NCBI GenBank assembly: GCA_944358375.1
Contig: CALVQT010000003.1
Location: 42,399-106,398, forward strand
Length of the DNA: 64,000 nt
DNA from: an uncultured Bacilli bacterium
GTDB taxonomy: Bacteria > Bacillota_I > Bacilli_A > RF39 > UBA660
Direction of reading: 5' to 3'
The notes below the pieces were generated by a model that saw only the letters and a list, made by a program, of their open reading frames with translations, did no database searches and had not been told where the DNA came from. Both the position numbers and the translations under genes were made by a program. Below, piece after piece: positions 37,371 to 46,470 of this stretch (the first letter of the stretch is position 1; each line of letters begins with the position of its first letter).

Positions 37371-38462
37371 ATGGAAACAATATATAAAAATGAATTTATT
37401 GATATTTATGTATCAAAAACATTGAATGAAATAAAAACGGCTGTAAAGTGGGAGATTGATTTAGATAAAGCTAAAGAAGAAGAAGTTGATAGAAAAATGG
37501 CTCTTGTATTAAAAGACTTAATCAATGCAAATTTTAAAAATCTTCAAATAGATCCAAAAGGTAATATAATTTATACTCTTCTTCCAATTATTGATGAACA
37601 AGAAAATAAAAAAATAAGAATGTCGTTAGTATTATACTATGCAGCTTTATATTATGATAATGTAGAATTATTACAAGATTTATTAAAAGAAAATGTAAAT
37701 TTTAATTGTAATCATACTATTAATCTTCAATATTTAGATAAAACAATATCTTCAAAGTTTGAAAGAAAAAAATATATAAAAATGATTAAAATATGTGGGG
37801 ATATTTTTAAAAATTTTGTTGTTAGTATTAAAAATTTATCCGATGAAGAAAAAGAAAAATATATTCAAAGATTTGTAAAATTAATCAATATAAAATATGA
37901 ATTAATTCGTAATTCTATATTATCAAAAACAATTAATTACTGGGATAAAAATCGATTAGGGTCAATCTTTAATAAAAATAATTTAGATACATTTACTGAT
38001 GAAACCTATATTAAAGCTACAAAAGAACAATTAAATTTTATTGATAGTTGCAAATCTAATAGTTATAAAAAAGAAACTTGTGAAAGATTAAATAATTTGA
38101 TGCAAACAAGAAATTTTTCAAATTATTTATATAATTTAGACTTAATAATGAGTTTATATACAGATGAACAAATAGAAACACTTGACTACCATATAAGCCA
38201 TGTAATAGATAAATTTTCAAAAACTGATGAAAGTTTAAATAAAATTATTGATTTTATTCAAAGAAGACCTGATTTAGCAAGAAGGTTAATAGGATTTGAA
38301 AGAGAAGATTTTATTAAAATAGATAATATTACTTTAATAGAAATGTTAGATAAATTTAAATCTATTAATACTATGCATGATGATTTATATTTAATGGCAA
38401 AGGCTGTTCAACCCAAAATAGCAATGAAAAAATTATTAGGGTATTATAAAAAAATGAATTGA
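37371..38462 (+). CDS. Helical protein of unknown function
   Basis: 363 residues, almost wholly helical and Lys/Asn/Ile-rich, no membrane helix or signal peptide. Residues 70-120 (RMSLVLYYAALYYDNVELLQDLLKE) resemble an ankyrin-type or HEAT-type helical pair, but I cannot see repeating units. The C-terminal part has FIQRRPDLARRLIGFEREDF. It has its own consensus promoter and terminator, so it is expressed independently. No family recognised. Confidence 0.6.
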   Translation: METIYKNEFIDIYVSKTLNEIKTAVKWEIDLDKAKEEEVDRKMALVLKDLINANFKNLQIDPKGNIIYTLLPIIDEQENKKIRMSLVLYYAALYYDNVELLQDLLKENVNFNCNHTINLQYLDKTISSKFERKKYIKMIKICGDIFKNFVVSIKNLSDEEKEKYIQRFVKLINIKYELIRNSILSKTINYWDKNRLGSIFNKNNLDTFTDETYIKATKEQLNFIDSCKSNSYKKETCERLNNLMQTRNFSNYLYNLDLIMSLYTDEQIETLDYHISHVIDKFSKTDESLNKIIDFIQRRPDLARRLIGFEREDFIKIDNITLIEMLDKFKSINTMHDDLYLMAKAVQPKIAMKKLLGYYKKMN

Positions 38463-38507
38463 AAAATTTAGATGCACCTATTTTGATAAAGAAATAATTT
38501 TATAATA

Positions 38508-38532
38508 AAGATTAGTAATTATTACTAATCTT
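38508..38532 (+). terminator. Terminator of the 363-residue gene
   Basis: Perfect 11-bp stem (AAGATTAGTAA / TTACTAATCTT) with loop TTA, followed by TTATATATTTTTT. Confidence 0.85.
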
Positions 38533-38728
38533 TTATATATTTTTTAAAAAATTAATTTCTTATTTATAAGAAGTTAATTATAGAAACGAAAAGAAATAAG
38601 ATGAAGTTAGAAGATTTTAAAAAAGTAAAACAAGAATTAAGAAAACAAAAATAACAAAATAATAAAAAAATAGATTAATATGATGAAAAGACAAGAATGT
38701 CTAAAATAAAAATTTAAACTATTAGATT

Positions 38729-39427
38729 TCAAGAATTTAAAATCCATTTAATAATCAATTTTTTAATTTCATAATATTCTTTCTCTTCAAATTGCATATT
38801 TGCTATACAAAATCTTTTTGATGCTATATGTGAGCAAAACATACACTCATACAAATCGAAACAATCTTGGATAAATAATGAATTGCTTACTTTATTAGAA
38901 CAAATGACATTATAACTATTACTACAATCTTTAGAGTCATCACATCTTATACAAAAATTGCATGTACCAGATCTTTGAGATGCTAGTAAGAATTCACTAT
39001 TACCACAAGAGTCACAGTAAATTATATTTTTTGAATCGCTACAATCGGTACTTCTATAAACATTTTCACATCTATAAATAGTATCACTTTTTACTACATT
39101 AATAGAATCATAAATTCTTTCAGTTGTAGTTAAATTAATACTATTCCATATGTCAATTAATTCTTGGAGATTATTTATTTCTTTTTTAGGAAGCATCCAA
39201 CCAGTTTCTTCATCCATTTTCTCCATATTTTTATTTGTTATAAATCTACCACTATTGATAGAATCTGCCCAAGTTATCTCATTTGTAATTGTATCATTTA
39301 CTTGTTTTGGCAATTTAATATCAAATGCAAACTTTTCTAATAACATATCTAAAGAATAATTATTTTCTTTATCAAATATACTTTTAAATATTTTATTAAT
39401 AATTTCTAGCGCTTTGTTATCATTCAT
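38729..39427 (-). CDS. Cys-rich repeat protein coupled to the HerA-like ATPase
   Basis: 232 residues. The first 110 are helical (ending LQELIDIWNSINLTTTERIYDSINVV). Residues 118-207 hold 13 Cys in about 90 residues, spaced in a loose repeat with Ser-Asn/Asp pairs (CSDSKNIIYC, CDDSKDC, CSNSYNVIC, IQDCFDLYEC). The last 25 residues are a charged helix (EEKEYYEIKKLIIKWIL). The repeat looks like a beta-helix or metal-cluster scaffold rather than a standard zinc finger. There is no signal peptide, so the Cys are probably reduced or metal-bound. The ATG overlaps the stop of the HerA-like gene (ATGA), so the two proteins are made together and probably act together. I recall near-identical homologues of unknown role in related gut bacteria but cannot name a family with certainty. 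Confidence 0.7.
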   Translation of the reverse strand: MNDNKALEIINKIFKSIFDKENNYSLDMLLEKFAFDIKLPKQVNDTITNEITWADSINSGRFITNKNMEKMDEETGWMLPKKEINNLQELIDIWNSINLTTTERIYDSINVVKSDTIYRCENVYRSTDCSDSKNIIYCDSCGNSEFLLASQRSGTCNFCIRCDDSKDCSNSYNVICSNKVSNSLFIQDCFDLYECMFCSHIASKRFCIANMQFEEKEYYEIKKLIIKWILNS

Positions 39428-41286
39428 TCTTTCACAACCTTTCTACTTGAAGAATTAGATATTAAAATATCTTTTAAACTAACATTACTATTTAAACTAA
39501 AATTAGTTTTAGGTTTATTTAAATTATCTTTATTGTTTATATTATTGCTACTATTTAAATTTGTCTTTTTAATTCTAGGAATACTTGTATAATCTAAAGT
39601 ACTTCCTTTAAACGCAGGTAATAATACACCATTTGACTCTATTCTAACAATACATTCTCTATTGTTAAGTTCAGTTAATAATTTAATCTTTCTATCTCTA
39701 GAATCATCTAGAGGTATTTTTATATTGAAGTTATCAACTAATACATTAGCATCTAGTTTTGATACTCTAAATATAAAGTAATTAATAACATTAGCAAATA
39801 TTGAATTTTTTAATTTATCTGATATTTGATTAAAATATTGCCCTGCTAATATTAAAGATAAATTATATTTTCTTGCTTCTGATAAATATCTAGACAAAAT
39901 AGGATTTTCAACAACAGCAACTTCATCAATAATAAATATTATATGTTCAGCTATTTCTTGTTTTTGAATTACAGTTAATAATTGTTGCATTATTAATCCA
40001 GATATTGTCTTAGTTACTTTGTCGCCAAGTTTTGTTCTATCTAATGAGAATAATGTTAAAAAATTGTCATGTATAGTATTCTTTAAATTATCACTATTTT
40101 GTTCCATATTAAATACAGGTATCATTTCCATCTCATCTATAAAACCTATAATTGGAGATATAGCCTCACCGTAAGATTTAGTTTTTAAATCATTAAAATC
40201 AGATAAAAAGAAATCAATTATGCTAACTGACAATTTATATTTTAATTTTTTAATTAGGTCATTTCTATATTCTAAATCTAAAATAATTCTTCTTAAATTT
40301 CTAAAATTAAATGATTCATCAGTTAATAATAAATGAATAGAATGTCTTAATACTCTTTCCAACTTTGAATTATATTGATCAGCAATTAACGATTTTAATA
40401 AATCTAATAAAAGTTCTGTTGATGAAACAATATCATCATTATTGTTAATAAATAAATCTATACTATCTAAGCTATTTTTAAAATCAATTACTTTTCCTAC
40501 ACCACCAATATCTTGTTCAAGTGCTGCATGTGGATCGATTACCACAACTTTATATTTCCTTTTAAGACTTTCATTTTTATTAATATTATTAATTAATAAA
40601 CTTATAAATTTAGATTTACCACATCCAGATGATCCTAATATTATAGTGTGTTTATCAAAACTAAAGTTATTTTGACTTAGATAAAAATTTCCTTGTAAAT
40701 AAGGAAATGTATCAACTAATAATAATGCATTACTAGAATCATTATTTAATAAATGTAATATTTTATTTATCTCTAAATACTTAGGAGAATTTATATAAAA
40801 ATATCTCTTATTTCCTTCAAAATCTATTGATAATATACATGTTGGAATAGCAAAAATAACATTATATTTTTTTATTATCCCTTTTCTATTAATATAAAAC
40901 TTAATTCTTGATTTTATCTTATCTTCACATAGTTTTAGAAAATTAATTTCAAGATATTTAAGAGTACCTTTATTCCTAATTTCACTATAATTTATTAAGT
41001 CAATAATACTACTACCAACTTTAGGTAAAGTTAAAAATGTATAACTAGGTTTAGGTTCTTTTATTTCGTTTACAGGTTGTAATATAAATGAATTTAAATT
41101 ATTTATAGTAGTAGGTAAACTACATTTAGTTTTAACATAGTATCTTATTTGATTTCTATCATTAGTAATAATTATCTGCCATCTTCTAAAAATACCATTA
41201 TAATTTGATATAGTTTTGATTAATTCTAGCCATTCTTCTTTAGAAACAAATTTTTTAGTTAAGTAAATTTCTGAGGTTAACCCCAT
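39424..41286 (-). CDS. HerA/VirB4-type DNA-translocase-like ATPase
   Basis: 620 residues. The first 190 residues are an alpha/beta domain seen before the ATPase in VirB4/HerA-like proteins. The RecA-like core has Walker A GSSGCGKS (218-225), VVVIDPHAALEQDIGG, Walker B IIFIIDEVA (449-457), a helix SRYLSEARKYNLSLILAGQ (a 'sensor' Gln after the strand), and ANVINYFIFRVS, as in conjugative coupling and VirB4 ATPases and in HerA helicases. The C-terminal 70 residues are an Asn/Ser-rich linker plus SLKDILISNSS, perhaps a tail for a partner. No other conjugation genes are next to it. It is coupled by ATGA to the Cys-rich protein. Confidence 0.85.
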   Translation of the reverse strand: MGLTSEIYLTKKFVSKEEWLELIKTISNYNGIFRRWQIIITNDRNQIRYYVKTKCSLPTTINNLNSFILQPVNEIKEPKPSYTFLTLPKVGSSIIDLINYSEIRNKGTLKYLEINFLKLCEDKIKSRIKFYINRKGIIKKYNVIFAIPTCILSIDFEGNKRYFYINSPKYLEINKILHLLNNDSSNALLLVDTFPYLQGNFYLSQNNFSFDKHTIILGSSGCGKSKFISLLINNINKNESLKRKYKVVVIDPHAALEQDIGGVGKVIDFKNSLDSIDLFINNNDDIVSSTELLLDLLKSLIADQYNSKLERVLRHSIHLLLTDESFNFRNLRRIILDLEYRNDLIKKLKYKLSVSIIDFFLSDFNDLKTKSYGEAISPIIGFIDEMEMIPVFNMEQNSDNLKNTIHDNFLTLFSLDRTKLGDKVTKTISGLIMQQLLTVIQKQEIAEHIIFIIDEVAVVENPILSRYLSEARKYNLSLILAGQYFNQISDKLKNSIFANVINYFIFRVSKLDANVLVDNFNIKIPLDDSRDRKIKLLTELNNRECIVRIESNGVLLPAFKGSTLDYTSIPRIKKTNLNSSNNINNKDNLNKPKTNFSLNSNVSLKDILISNSSSRKVVKE

Positions 41287-41331
41287 AATTCGTCACCTCA
41301 TATAAGATTATAGCAAAAAACAATAATAAAA

Positions 41332-41390
41332 AACTGACTTTTAGATTACCAATTTTGTCAGTTCAATATATTGGTACTAAAAAGTCAGTT
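41332..41390 (-). terminator. Long terminator after the AraC-type gene
   Basis: About 20 bp of near-perfect pairing (AACTGACTTTTAGATTACCA with its complement from 41390) overlaps the AraC stop codon and is followed on the minus strand by TTTTTTATT. It separates the regulator from the HerA-like gene. Confidence 0.85.
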
Positions 41391-42160
41391 ACATCATCAT
41401 GATAATATTCTAATTCAGGAATTTCTTTTAAATTATATTTACAAGAAGGTAAAAATTCTAAATAAAACTTATGAGACATTTCTTGAATATCTTTAGCATT
41501 TTGAGAATTAATTCTAAATACAAGCCATTTGCTTTCTGGTATTATTATCTTTTCAAATTCTTCAATTTCTTTATCATAAAGAACATAATAACCATTGCAA
41601 TTTTCTCTTAATTCATCTTCGTAAGTAACCATACCAAATTTTATTTCTCCATATTTTTCTTTATTATTTGATTCTGTTTCTTTAAAGAATGCAGGAGCAT
41701 CTATACTAATTTTTTCATTATTAGTTTTAATGCCTAATCCATACAAAATTAATTCATCTTTTTCAACTATTTTATATTCTAATTCATTAGTAATTTTTAT
41801 TTCTTCATTAAAGATAATTCTAGGAAAGTTTTTTAGTTTTGAAAGTTTATTTACTTGGCTAGGTTTAATATTATGAAAATTTTCAAACGCTCTTGAGAAA
41901 GATGTAGCATTATCATATTGATATTTCATTGCAATATCCATAACTTTAGCATTTGTTTCATACAAATCATAACCAGCATTTGATAATCTTCTTTTTCTTA
42001 TATATTCAGCTAGAGAAATTCCAGAAATTAAAGAAAATATTCTTTGCATTGTATATGAATTAACTCCCATTATTTTAGCTAAAACATCATAGTCTATTTT
42101 ATTTTCTAAATTATCATCTATATATTTTGTTATTTGATTTAAATATTTATAAATATTCAA
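41363..42160 (-). CDS. AraC-family regulator with GyrI-like effector domain
   Basis: 265 residues from the TTG at 42160, which has AGGTGA five bases upstream; the GTG at 42169 is inside that ribosome site. Residues about 5-105 carry the two AraC helix-turn-helix units (DYDVLAKIMGVNSYTMQRIF and VMDIAMKYQYDNATSFSRAF). The remainder is a GyrI/SOUL-like small-molecule-binding domain (GIKTNNEKISIDAP, ENCNGYYVLYDKE, LPSCKYNLKEIPELEYYHDD). Such proteins (Rob/BmrR-like) sense drugs or metabolites. Its target is unknown; the HerA-like gene follows it but a terminator stands between. Confidence 0.88.
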   Translation of the reverse strand: MNIYKYLNQITKYIDDNLENKIDYDVLAKIMGVNSYTMQRIFSLISGISLAEYIRKRRLSNAGYDLYETNAKVMDIAMKYQYDNATSFSRAFENFHNIKPSQVNKLSKLKNFPRIIFNEEIKITNELEYKIVEKDELILYGLGIKTNNEKISIDAPAFFKETESNNKEKYGEIKFGMVTYEDELRENCNGYYVLYDKEIEEFEKIIIPESKWLVFRINSQNAKDIQEMSHKFYLEFLPSCKYNLKEIPELEYYHDDVTDFLVPIY

Positions 42161-42280
42161 ATTAATCACCTAATACCATTATATCATAAAATTTAGGTTT
42201 TAAATAAATCCATTTGTTTTTAGTAATATTACTTATATTGAAATTATTTAAATAAATTTTACATTTATAAATTTACTTTT

Positions 42281-42714
42281 CATTCAAGATATTCATCATC
42301 TGAAATTTCTAAATTTCCCTTTTCTCTTTCATTTGTTGCCATTCTTTAATATTCTTTATAACAATTTTATTGTATTTTGTTTGCTAATAACTATCGCAAT
42401 CAAGATTTATTTCATAATATGGAAACTCTTCTTCTAACCACATTAGACTATTGATTACATCTACTGGATTATTAAAGTCATATTTTTTTATTGAATTAAT
42501 ACTTACTTCATATAACTTTGCTATATCTTTTAGTCATTCTTTACTTGGTTCTCTATAGTTGGTTTCATAACTTTTAAACGTTTTACGAGGATACATTCCT
42601 TCAAATCCAAAGTATTCAGCAACATCATCTTCATTCATGTGTCTTAATCTCCTAACATAATCAAGCCCATGTTCCTTGTGAAAGATTTTTTAATGTTAGT
42701 TTTCTATAATACAT
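42281..42714 (-). pseudogene. Decayed copy of the Xre-like regulator gene (48242-48712)
   Basis: The DNA matches the intact gene along its whole length, but the reading frame is broken: AGA (Arg) in the intact copy is TGA here after the PSKE block, a second stop follows the CDSY block, and short indels occur near the start. Readable blocks include MYPRKTFKSYETNYREPSKE and LYEVSINSIKKYDFNNP. It belongs to the left-hand repeat and is probably the right end of an earlier ppdK-targeting element. Confidence 0.85.
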
Positions 42715-42952
42715 ATAAATAACTTCTTTCCTATGTTTATTTTTTCAAAAAATAGCAACCCTAACTCCATTGCGACCATTTTCTAATTGCAATTTCATTT
42801 TCTTTGATAAAACTAATTAAAATACTTTTAATAAATATATTTTCAAAAATATTAACAATTCCTTTTATTCCAACAAAAAAAGAACATTTCTGTTCTTTTT
42901 GATTTTTAATACTTTTCACGCTTATGCATTCTAATTTTGATCCGCTTTGATT

Positions 42953-42962
42953 GCAGCTTGTG
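42953..42962. other. Candidate attL core
   Basis: GCAGCTTGTG is shared with 48955-48964. To its left both copies match; to its right they split at once (element DNA here, ppdK coding DNA at the other copy). This is what is expected at the left junction of a serine-recombinase element inserted in the ppdK 3' end. Confidence 0.65.
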
Positions 42963-43031
42963 ACACACAACACTTAGGAATACTATAAATAACGATATAC
43001 CGTTCTATTTTGACTATGATGACCATTTCTG

Positions 43032-44732
43032 CTAATCCCAAACATTATTTGAAAATAGCATATTATCAATTTGCTTAATAAAAATATTTGAATCGTCATT
43101 AGAAAAATTATTTGTTAGAAGATAAAGTAATAATCCACATCCAAATAAATTTTCATTTTCTTTTTTTATGATTTGAAGAGTCTTTTCAAAATTCCAATAT
43201 AGTTCACTTGAATCAGCAAATATTATATAGTATTTATAATTTTTCTTCAAAAAATCTTTATATAATTTCATTCCGGTTTTTTTATAATTTTTGCATTCAC
43301 CATAAAATTGTTTTATATATGCATGGCCATAAAAAAATGACCTTAATTCTCTATTAGTTGGAATACACCTCTTATTATTTAAAAGAATGTTAATTACATA
43401 TTTTATATCATCTTCGTTTAAACTGGAATTATTTTTTAAATGTTTTTTTAATGTGTATTCTATTTCTTCCTTATTATTCCCAACTATTAATATTTCAGCA
43501 TCTCTTACTTGAAACTTATCGTTGTTCAATCTCAAATATCCATCATAATATTTATATTGTTTTGAATTAAATCCGTTCTTTTGTAATATTGCTCCACGTT
43601 CTCCATAAAAACAAACATAATCTCCATTTTTATAGTCTTTTAAATAACTATAATTGTTATCTTCAATTTTAATAATATTATTAATTATTCTATATATATT
43701 AATTAATATTTCATCTTGTTCTTTACAATAATCATAATTTAGATCATTAGTATATATTTTATGTGCAGGCTCTGTTCTTAATATTCTAATATCATTTAAT
43801 TTTTGATATGAAATTTTATCAAATTGTTTATACTGTCCAAAGTATAATTTAAATAAAGTGAAAAATCCATATTCACTTTTGTCTAACTTTTCAATATCAA
43901 TCTCATTTTTATTAGGCATCTTATCATAATCATTTAATATTTTTTTATTCAAACCATTTTTATTAATGTTATCTAAAAAAATTTTATATATTTCCATACA
44001 AAAGTTAAATCTATTAATCTTTGTTGGATAAAATAATGGCATATAAAATTGTAGATTTCCACACTCATATTCGTTTTTATATAATTTAAAACCATACTTC
44101 TTTTGAAATATATAATTTACTATTTTTATCCCTTCTAACAATATCGTATATATATCTTCTTCATCCGTATTTAACCATTCACCATACATTAAATTTTTTA
44201 TATTGTAGTAATGAAATTCATATCTATCATCTATGTTTTCCAACTTAAATGGTTCGAGCATTATTTGATATTGAAAATTTAAATCAATCAAATCTACCAA
44301 GAATATTCCAATAACAATTTTATTTTCAAATAAATCATGACAAAGGCAAACATTCTTTATATAAATATCAAGTTTAGACTCATCAGTTGAACATACATAA
44401 CCTCTATAGCCACTCCAGGAAAAATGAAAATTAGGATTATTTAAAAACAAATGCATTAGTTCACCATCAAAATAAACCGGGGTATAAGGATTATAATGTT
44501 TAATTAATTCTTTTTGAAATTTTGTTAAACCTAATGATTCTATATCCTTCTTATAGTTATTATAAAATTTATCATTAAGTCCATAACCATAATTACCATT
44601 TTTGGCTATATAATCATATTTTTGCAAATAATCAATAATATCTTGTTTCATATTTAAATGTCGTGTAAAACCTCTACCTTTTATAAATTCATTACATACC
44701 ATAAGCACCTGTTCTAAATTTAATCTTCTCAT
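43032..44732 (-). CDS. Unknown 566-residue protein with an R-x4-H (HEPN-like) motif
   Basis: 566 residues, no signal peptide. Residues about 85-190 are beta-rich (VYFDGELMHLFL, IVIGIFLVDLIDL). The segment KLNDIRILRTEPAHKIYTND contains Arg319-T-E-P-A-His324, an R-x4-H motif at a helix end as in HEPN ribonucleases, followed by a long helix (EILINIYRIINNIIKI). The C-terminal third includes a VCFYGERGAILQ turn and a helical block NILLNNKRCIPTNRELRSFFYGHAYIKQF (partly). It is the left-most cargo gene of the ppdK element, 28 bases after the recombinase. RNase activity is only suggested by the motif; a structural or DNA-modification role is possible. Confidence 0.6.
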   Translation of the reverse strand: MRRLNLEQVLMVCNEFIKGRGFTRHLNMKQDIIDYLQKYDYIAKNGNYGYGLNDKFYNNYKKDIESLGLTKFQKELIKHYNPYTPVYFDGELMHLFLNNPNFHFSWSGYRGYVCSTDESKLDIYIKNVCLCHDLFENKIVIGIFLVDLIDLNFQYQIMLEPFKLENIDDRYEFHYYNIKNLMYGEWLNTDEEDIYTILLEGIKIVNYIFQKKYGFKLYKNEYECGNLQFYMPLFYPTKINRFNFCMEIYKIFLDNINKNGLNKKILNDYDKMPNKNEIDIEKLDKSEYGFFTLFKLYFGQYKQFDKISYQKLNDIRILRTEPAHKIYTNDLNYDYCKEQDEILINIYRIINNIIKIEDNNYSYLKDYKNGDYVCFYGERGAILQKNGFNSKQYKYYDGYLRLNNDKFQVRDAEILIVGNNKEEIEYTLKKHLKNNSSLNEDDIKYVINILLNNKRCIPTNRELRSFFYGHAYIKQFYGECKNYKKTGMKLYKDFLKKNYKYYIIFADSSELYWNFEKTLQIIKKENENLFGCGLLLYLLTNNFSNDDSNIFIKQIDNMLFSNNVWD

Positions 44733-44760
44733 TATATCACCTTCATACTTATTATATCAT

Positions 44761-46374
44761 TTAATCATTATATTCTAAAATTAGACAATCTGATTTACTC
44801 TTACCATCAATCTCTAATTTTATTGTTTCATTCATAAAATTTAACTTCCATTCAAAATAATCTTTATGAACTATTATTTTATCTACAAATTCTTCTATTA
44901 TTTTTTCATCAACACCATTATAACTAATATCTAATAATTTACGAATATTATTTTTTAGTTTTTCAATTCTTACCTCTAATGGTTCTATTGATTTATATTC
45001 TTTTTCTAATTCGCTAATTTCTATTTTATATTTTTCTATTCTACTTGATAACTTCTTTTGGAATATATCATACATTGTTATATTTATTGTATCATCTAAA
45101 TATGTATCTATTAGTTTGTCTAATTTTGCTGTTTCCTTTTTTATTAATTGATTTAATTTATCAATTCTTTGTTTTATTTTTTTCTCCGGATGATCATCTA
45201 TCTTCACTCCATTCATTAATCTATTAGCTAATTCTTTTCTATTATCCATATCTTGTGTAAGCTTTGTAAAAATTGTTTCTGCCATAAATTGTAATTTCCA
45301 CTCTTGAACTTCTTTTACTTCACACGATTTATAATCAGTATTTTTATATTTACTATCAGGATGCATTTTTCTGTTATAGCAAACATAAGAAAATGTGGTG
45401 TTAGTTTTATTCCTATGATAAACTCTTCTATTGAAATTGGATCCACATTCACATATTAACTTTTTGCTCCAAATATTTTTAGCAGTTCCTTTAGCTCGTC
45501 TAATTCCAAGTTTAATTTGTTTTGAATGACCATCCATTATTTCTTGAACTTTTTTAAAGTCTTCTTTTGATACAAGCGGCTCATGTTTACCTTCTACAAT
45601 TACTTGCTCTACTTCTCCACAATTCATTTTAGGCTTTTGTTCTAGATAATCTGGCATATAAGATTTTCTATAAACTATTGTTCCTGAATAAAATGGGTTT
45701 CTTAATACTCTTGATATGTAAGACGGACTCCAGTTAGTTAGCCCGGTTGATGTTTTTACTTCTCTCCTTGTTAATTCATCTGCTATAGAAACTGTTCCCT
45801 TACCATTTAAATACTCTGAATAAATAAATCTTACTACTTCAGCTTGTTCTTCATTAACTACTAAATCTTTACCTACTTTATCATATCCAAGTATATTACC
45901 TGTTCCATAGAACACTCCATTTTGAAACGAAATCATTTGGCCAGCTTTTACTCTTTGAGAAGTTTTTTTACTTTCATTTTGAGCAAGTGTTGCCATTATT
46001 GTAAGTTTTAGCTCTCCATCTTCATCATTAAATGTCCATATATTATCTTCAGTAAAATAAACTTCAACTCCTATCTTCTTTAGTCTCCTGGTTTCTTGTA
46101 AAGTATCAACTGTGTTTCTCGCAAACCTTGATACTTCACGAGTAACTATTAAATCAAATTTGCCTTCTTTAGCATCTTCTAGCATTCTCATAAAATTCTT
46201 TCTCTTCTTAGTAGAAGTACCCGTTATACCCTCGTCGATATATCTATCATATAGGATCCAATCAGGATGTTGTTTCAAAATACTATCATAATATTGGACT
46301 TGATTATCTAAAGCTGATAATTGAGCTTCATGTTCTGTTGAAACTCTTGCATATATTGCTACCTTTCTTTTCAT
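44761..46374 (-). CDS. Large serine recombinase (site-specific integrase)
   Basis: 537 residues. The N-terminal resolvase domain has the nucleophile in YARVSTEHEAQ (Ser at about 12), VTREVSRFARNTVD and TLAQNESKKTSQRV. The Recombinase domain follows (NPFYSGTIVYRKSY), then a zinc ribbon (CECGSNFNRRVYHRNKT ... SCEV) and a C-terminal coiled coil (residues about 385-500). These enzymes cut attB and attP with a 2-base stagger and integrate or excise DNA. The start has AGAGGTGATTTA before the ATG. It should mobilise the 6-kb element at ppdK. Confidence 0.95.
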   Translation of the reverse strand: MKRKVAIYARVSTEHEAQLSALDNQVQYYDSILKQHPDWILYDRYIDEGITGTSTKKRKNFMRMLEDAKEGKFDLIVTREVSRFARNTVDTLQETRRLKKIGVEVYFTEDNIWTFNDEDGELKLTIMATLAQNESKKTSQRVKAGQMISFQNGVFYGTGNILGYDKVGKDLVVNEEQAEVVRFIYSEYLNGKGTVSIADELTRREVKTSTGLTNWSPSYISRVLRNPFYSGTIVYRKSYMPDYLEQKPKMNCGEVEQVIVEGKHEPLVSKEDFKKVQEIMDGHSKQIKLGIRRAKGTAKNIWSKKLICECGSNFNRRVYHRNKTNTTFSYVCYNRKMHPDSKYKNTDYKSCEVKEVQEWKLQFMAETIFTKLTQDMDNRKELANRLMNGVKIDDHPEKKIKQRIDKLNQLIKKETAKLDKLIDTYLDDTINITMYDIFQKKLSSRIEKYKIEISELEKEYKSIEPLEVRIEKLKNNIRKLLDISYNGVDEKIIEEFVDKIIVHKDYFEWKLNFMNETIKLEIDGKSKSDCLILEYND

Positions 46375-46447
46375 TAAATCACCTCTATAAAAACTTTATC
46401 ATTTTTTATAAATAATTATTAGGATGCGATTTTAGACATAAGAAAAA

Positions 46448-46463
46448 GAAGTATTTCTACTTC
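46448..46463 (-). terminator. Terminator after the nuclease-like gene
   Basis: GAAGTA-TTTC-TACTTC hairpin, with CTTTTTCTT following on the minus strand, 8 bases after the stop at 46471. Confidence 0.7.
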
Positions 46464-46470
46464 CATAATT

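Larger units (their letters stand above)
42281..42962. repeat. Left copy of a 0.7-kb diverged direct repeat (right copy 48279-48964)
   Basis: This stretch repeats, in the same orientation, the regulator gene, the spacer, the terminator and the last 12 codons of ppdK. The copies are clearly alike but carry many substitutions, so the duplication is old or the two came from related, non-identical elements. The ppdK tail here reads SQAAIKADQN-stop against AQAAIKASQN-stop at the true gene. A hairpin copy of the ppdK terminator lies at 42878-42899. Confidence 0.88.

Noticed and set aside
38601..38654. Tiny plus-strand frame MKLEDFKKVKQELRKQK after the 363-residue gene
   Set aside because: Only 17 codons, after a terminator and without a good ribosome site; lysine-rich by base composition.
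42761..42973. 70-codon open frame on the minus strand within the left repeat
   Set aside because: It crosses the decayed ppdK tail, the terminator copy and the spacer in a frame unrelated to either original gene; no ribosome site.
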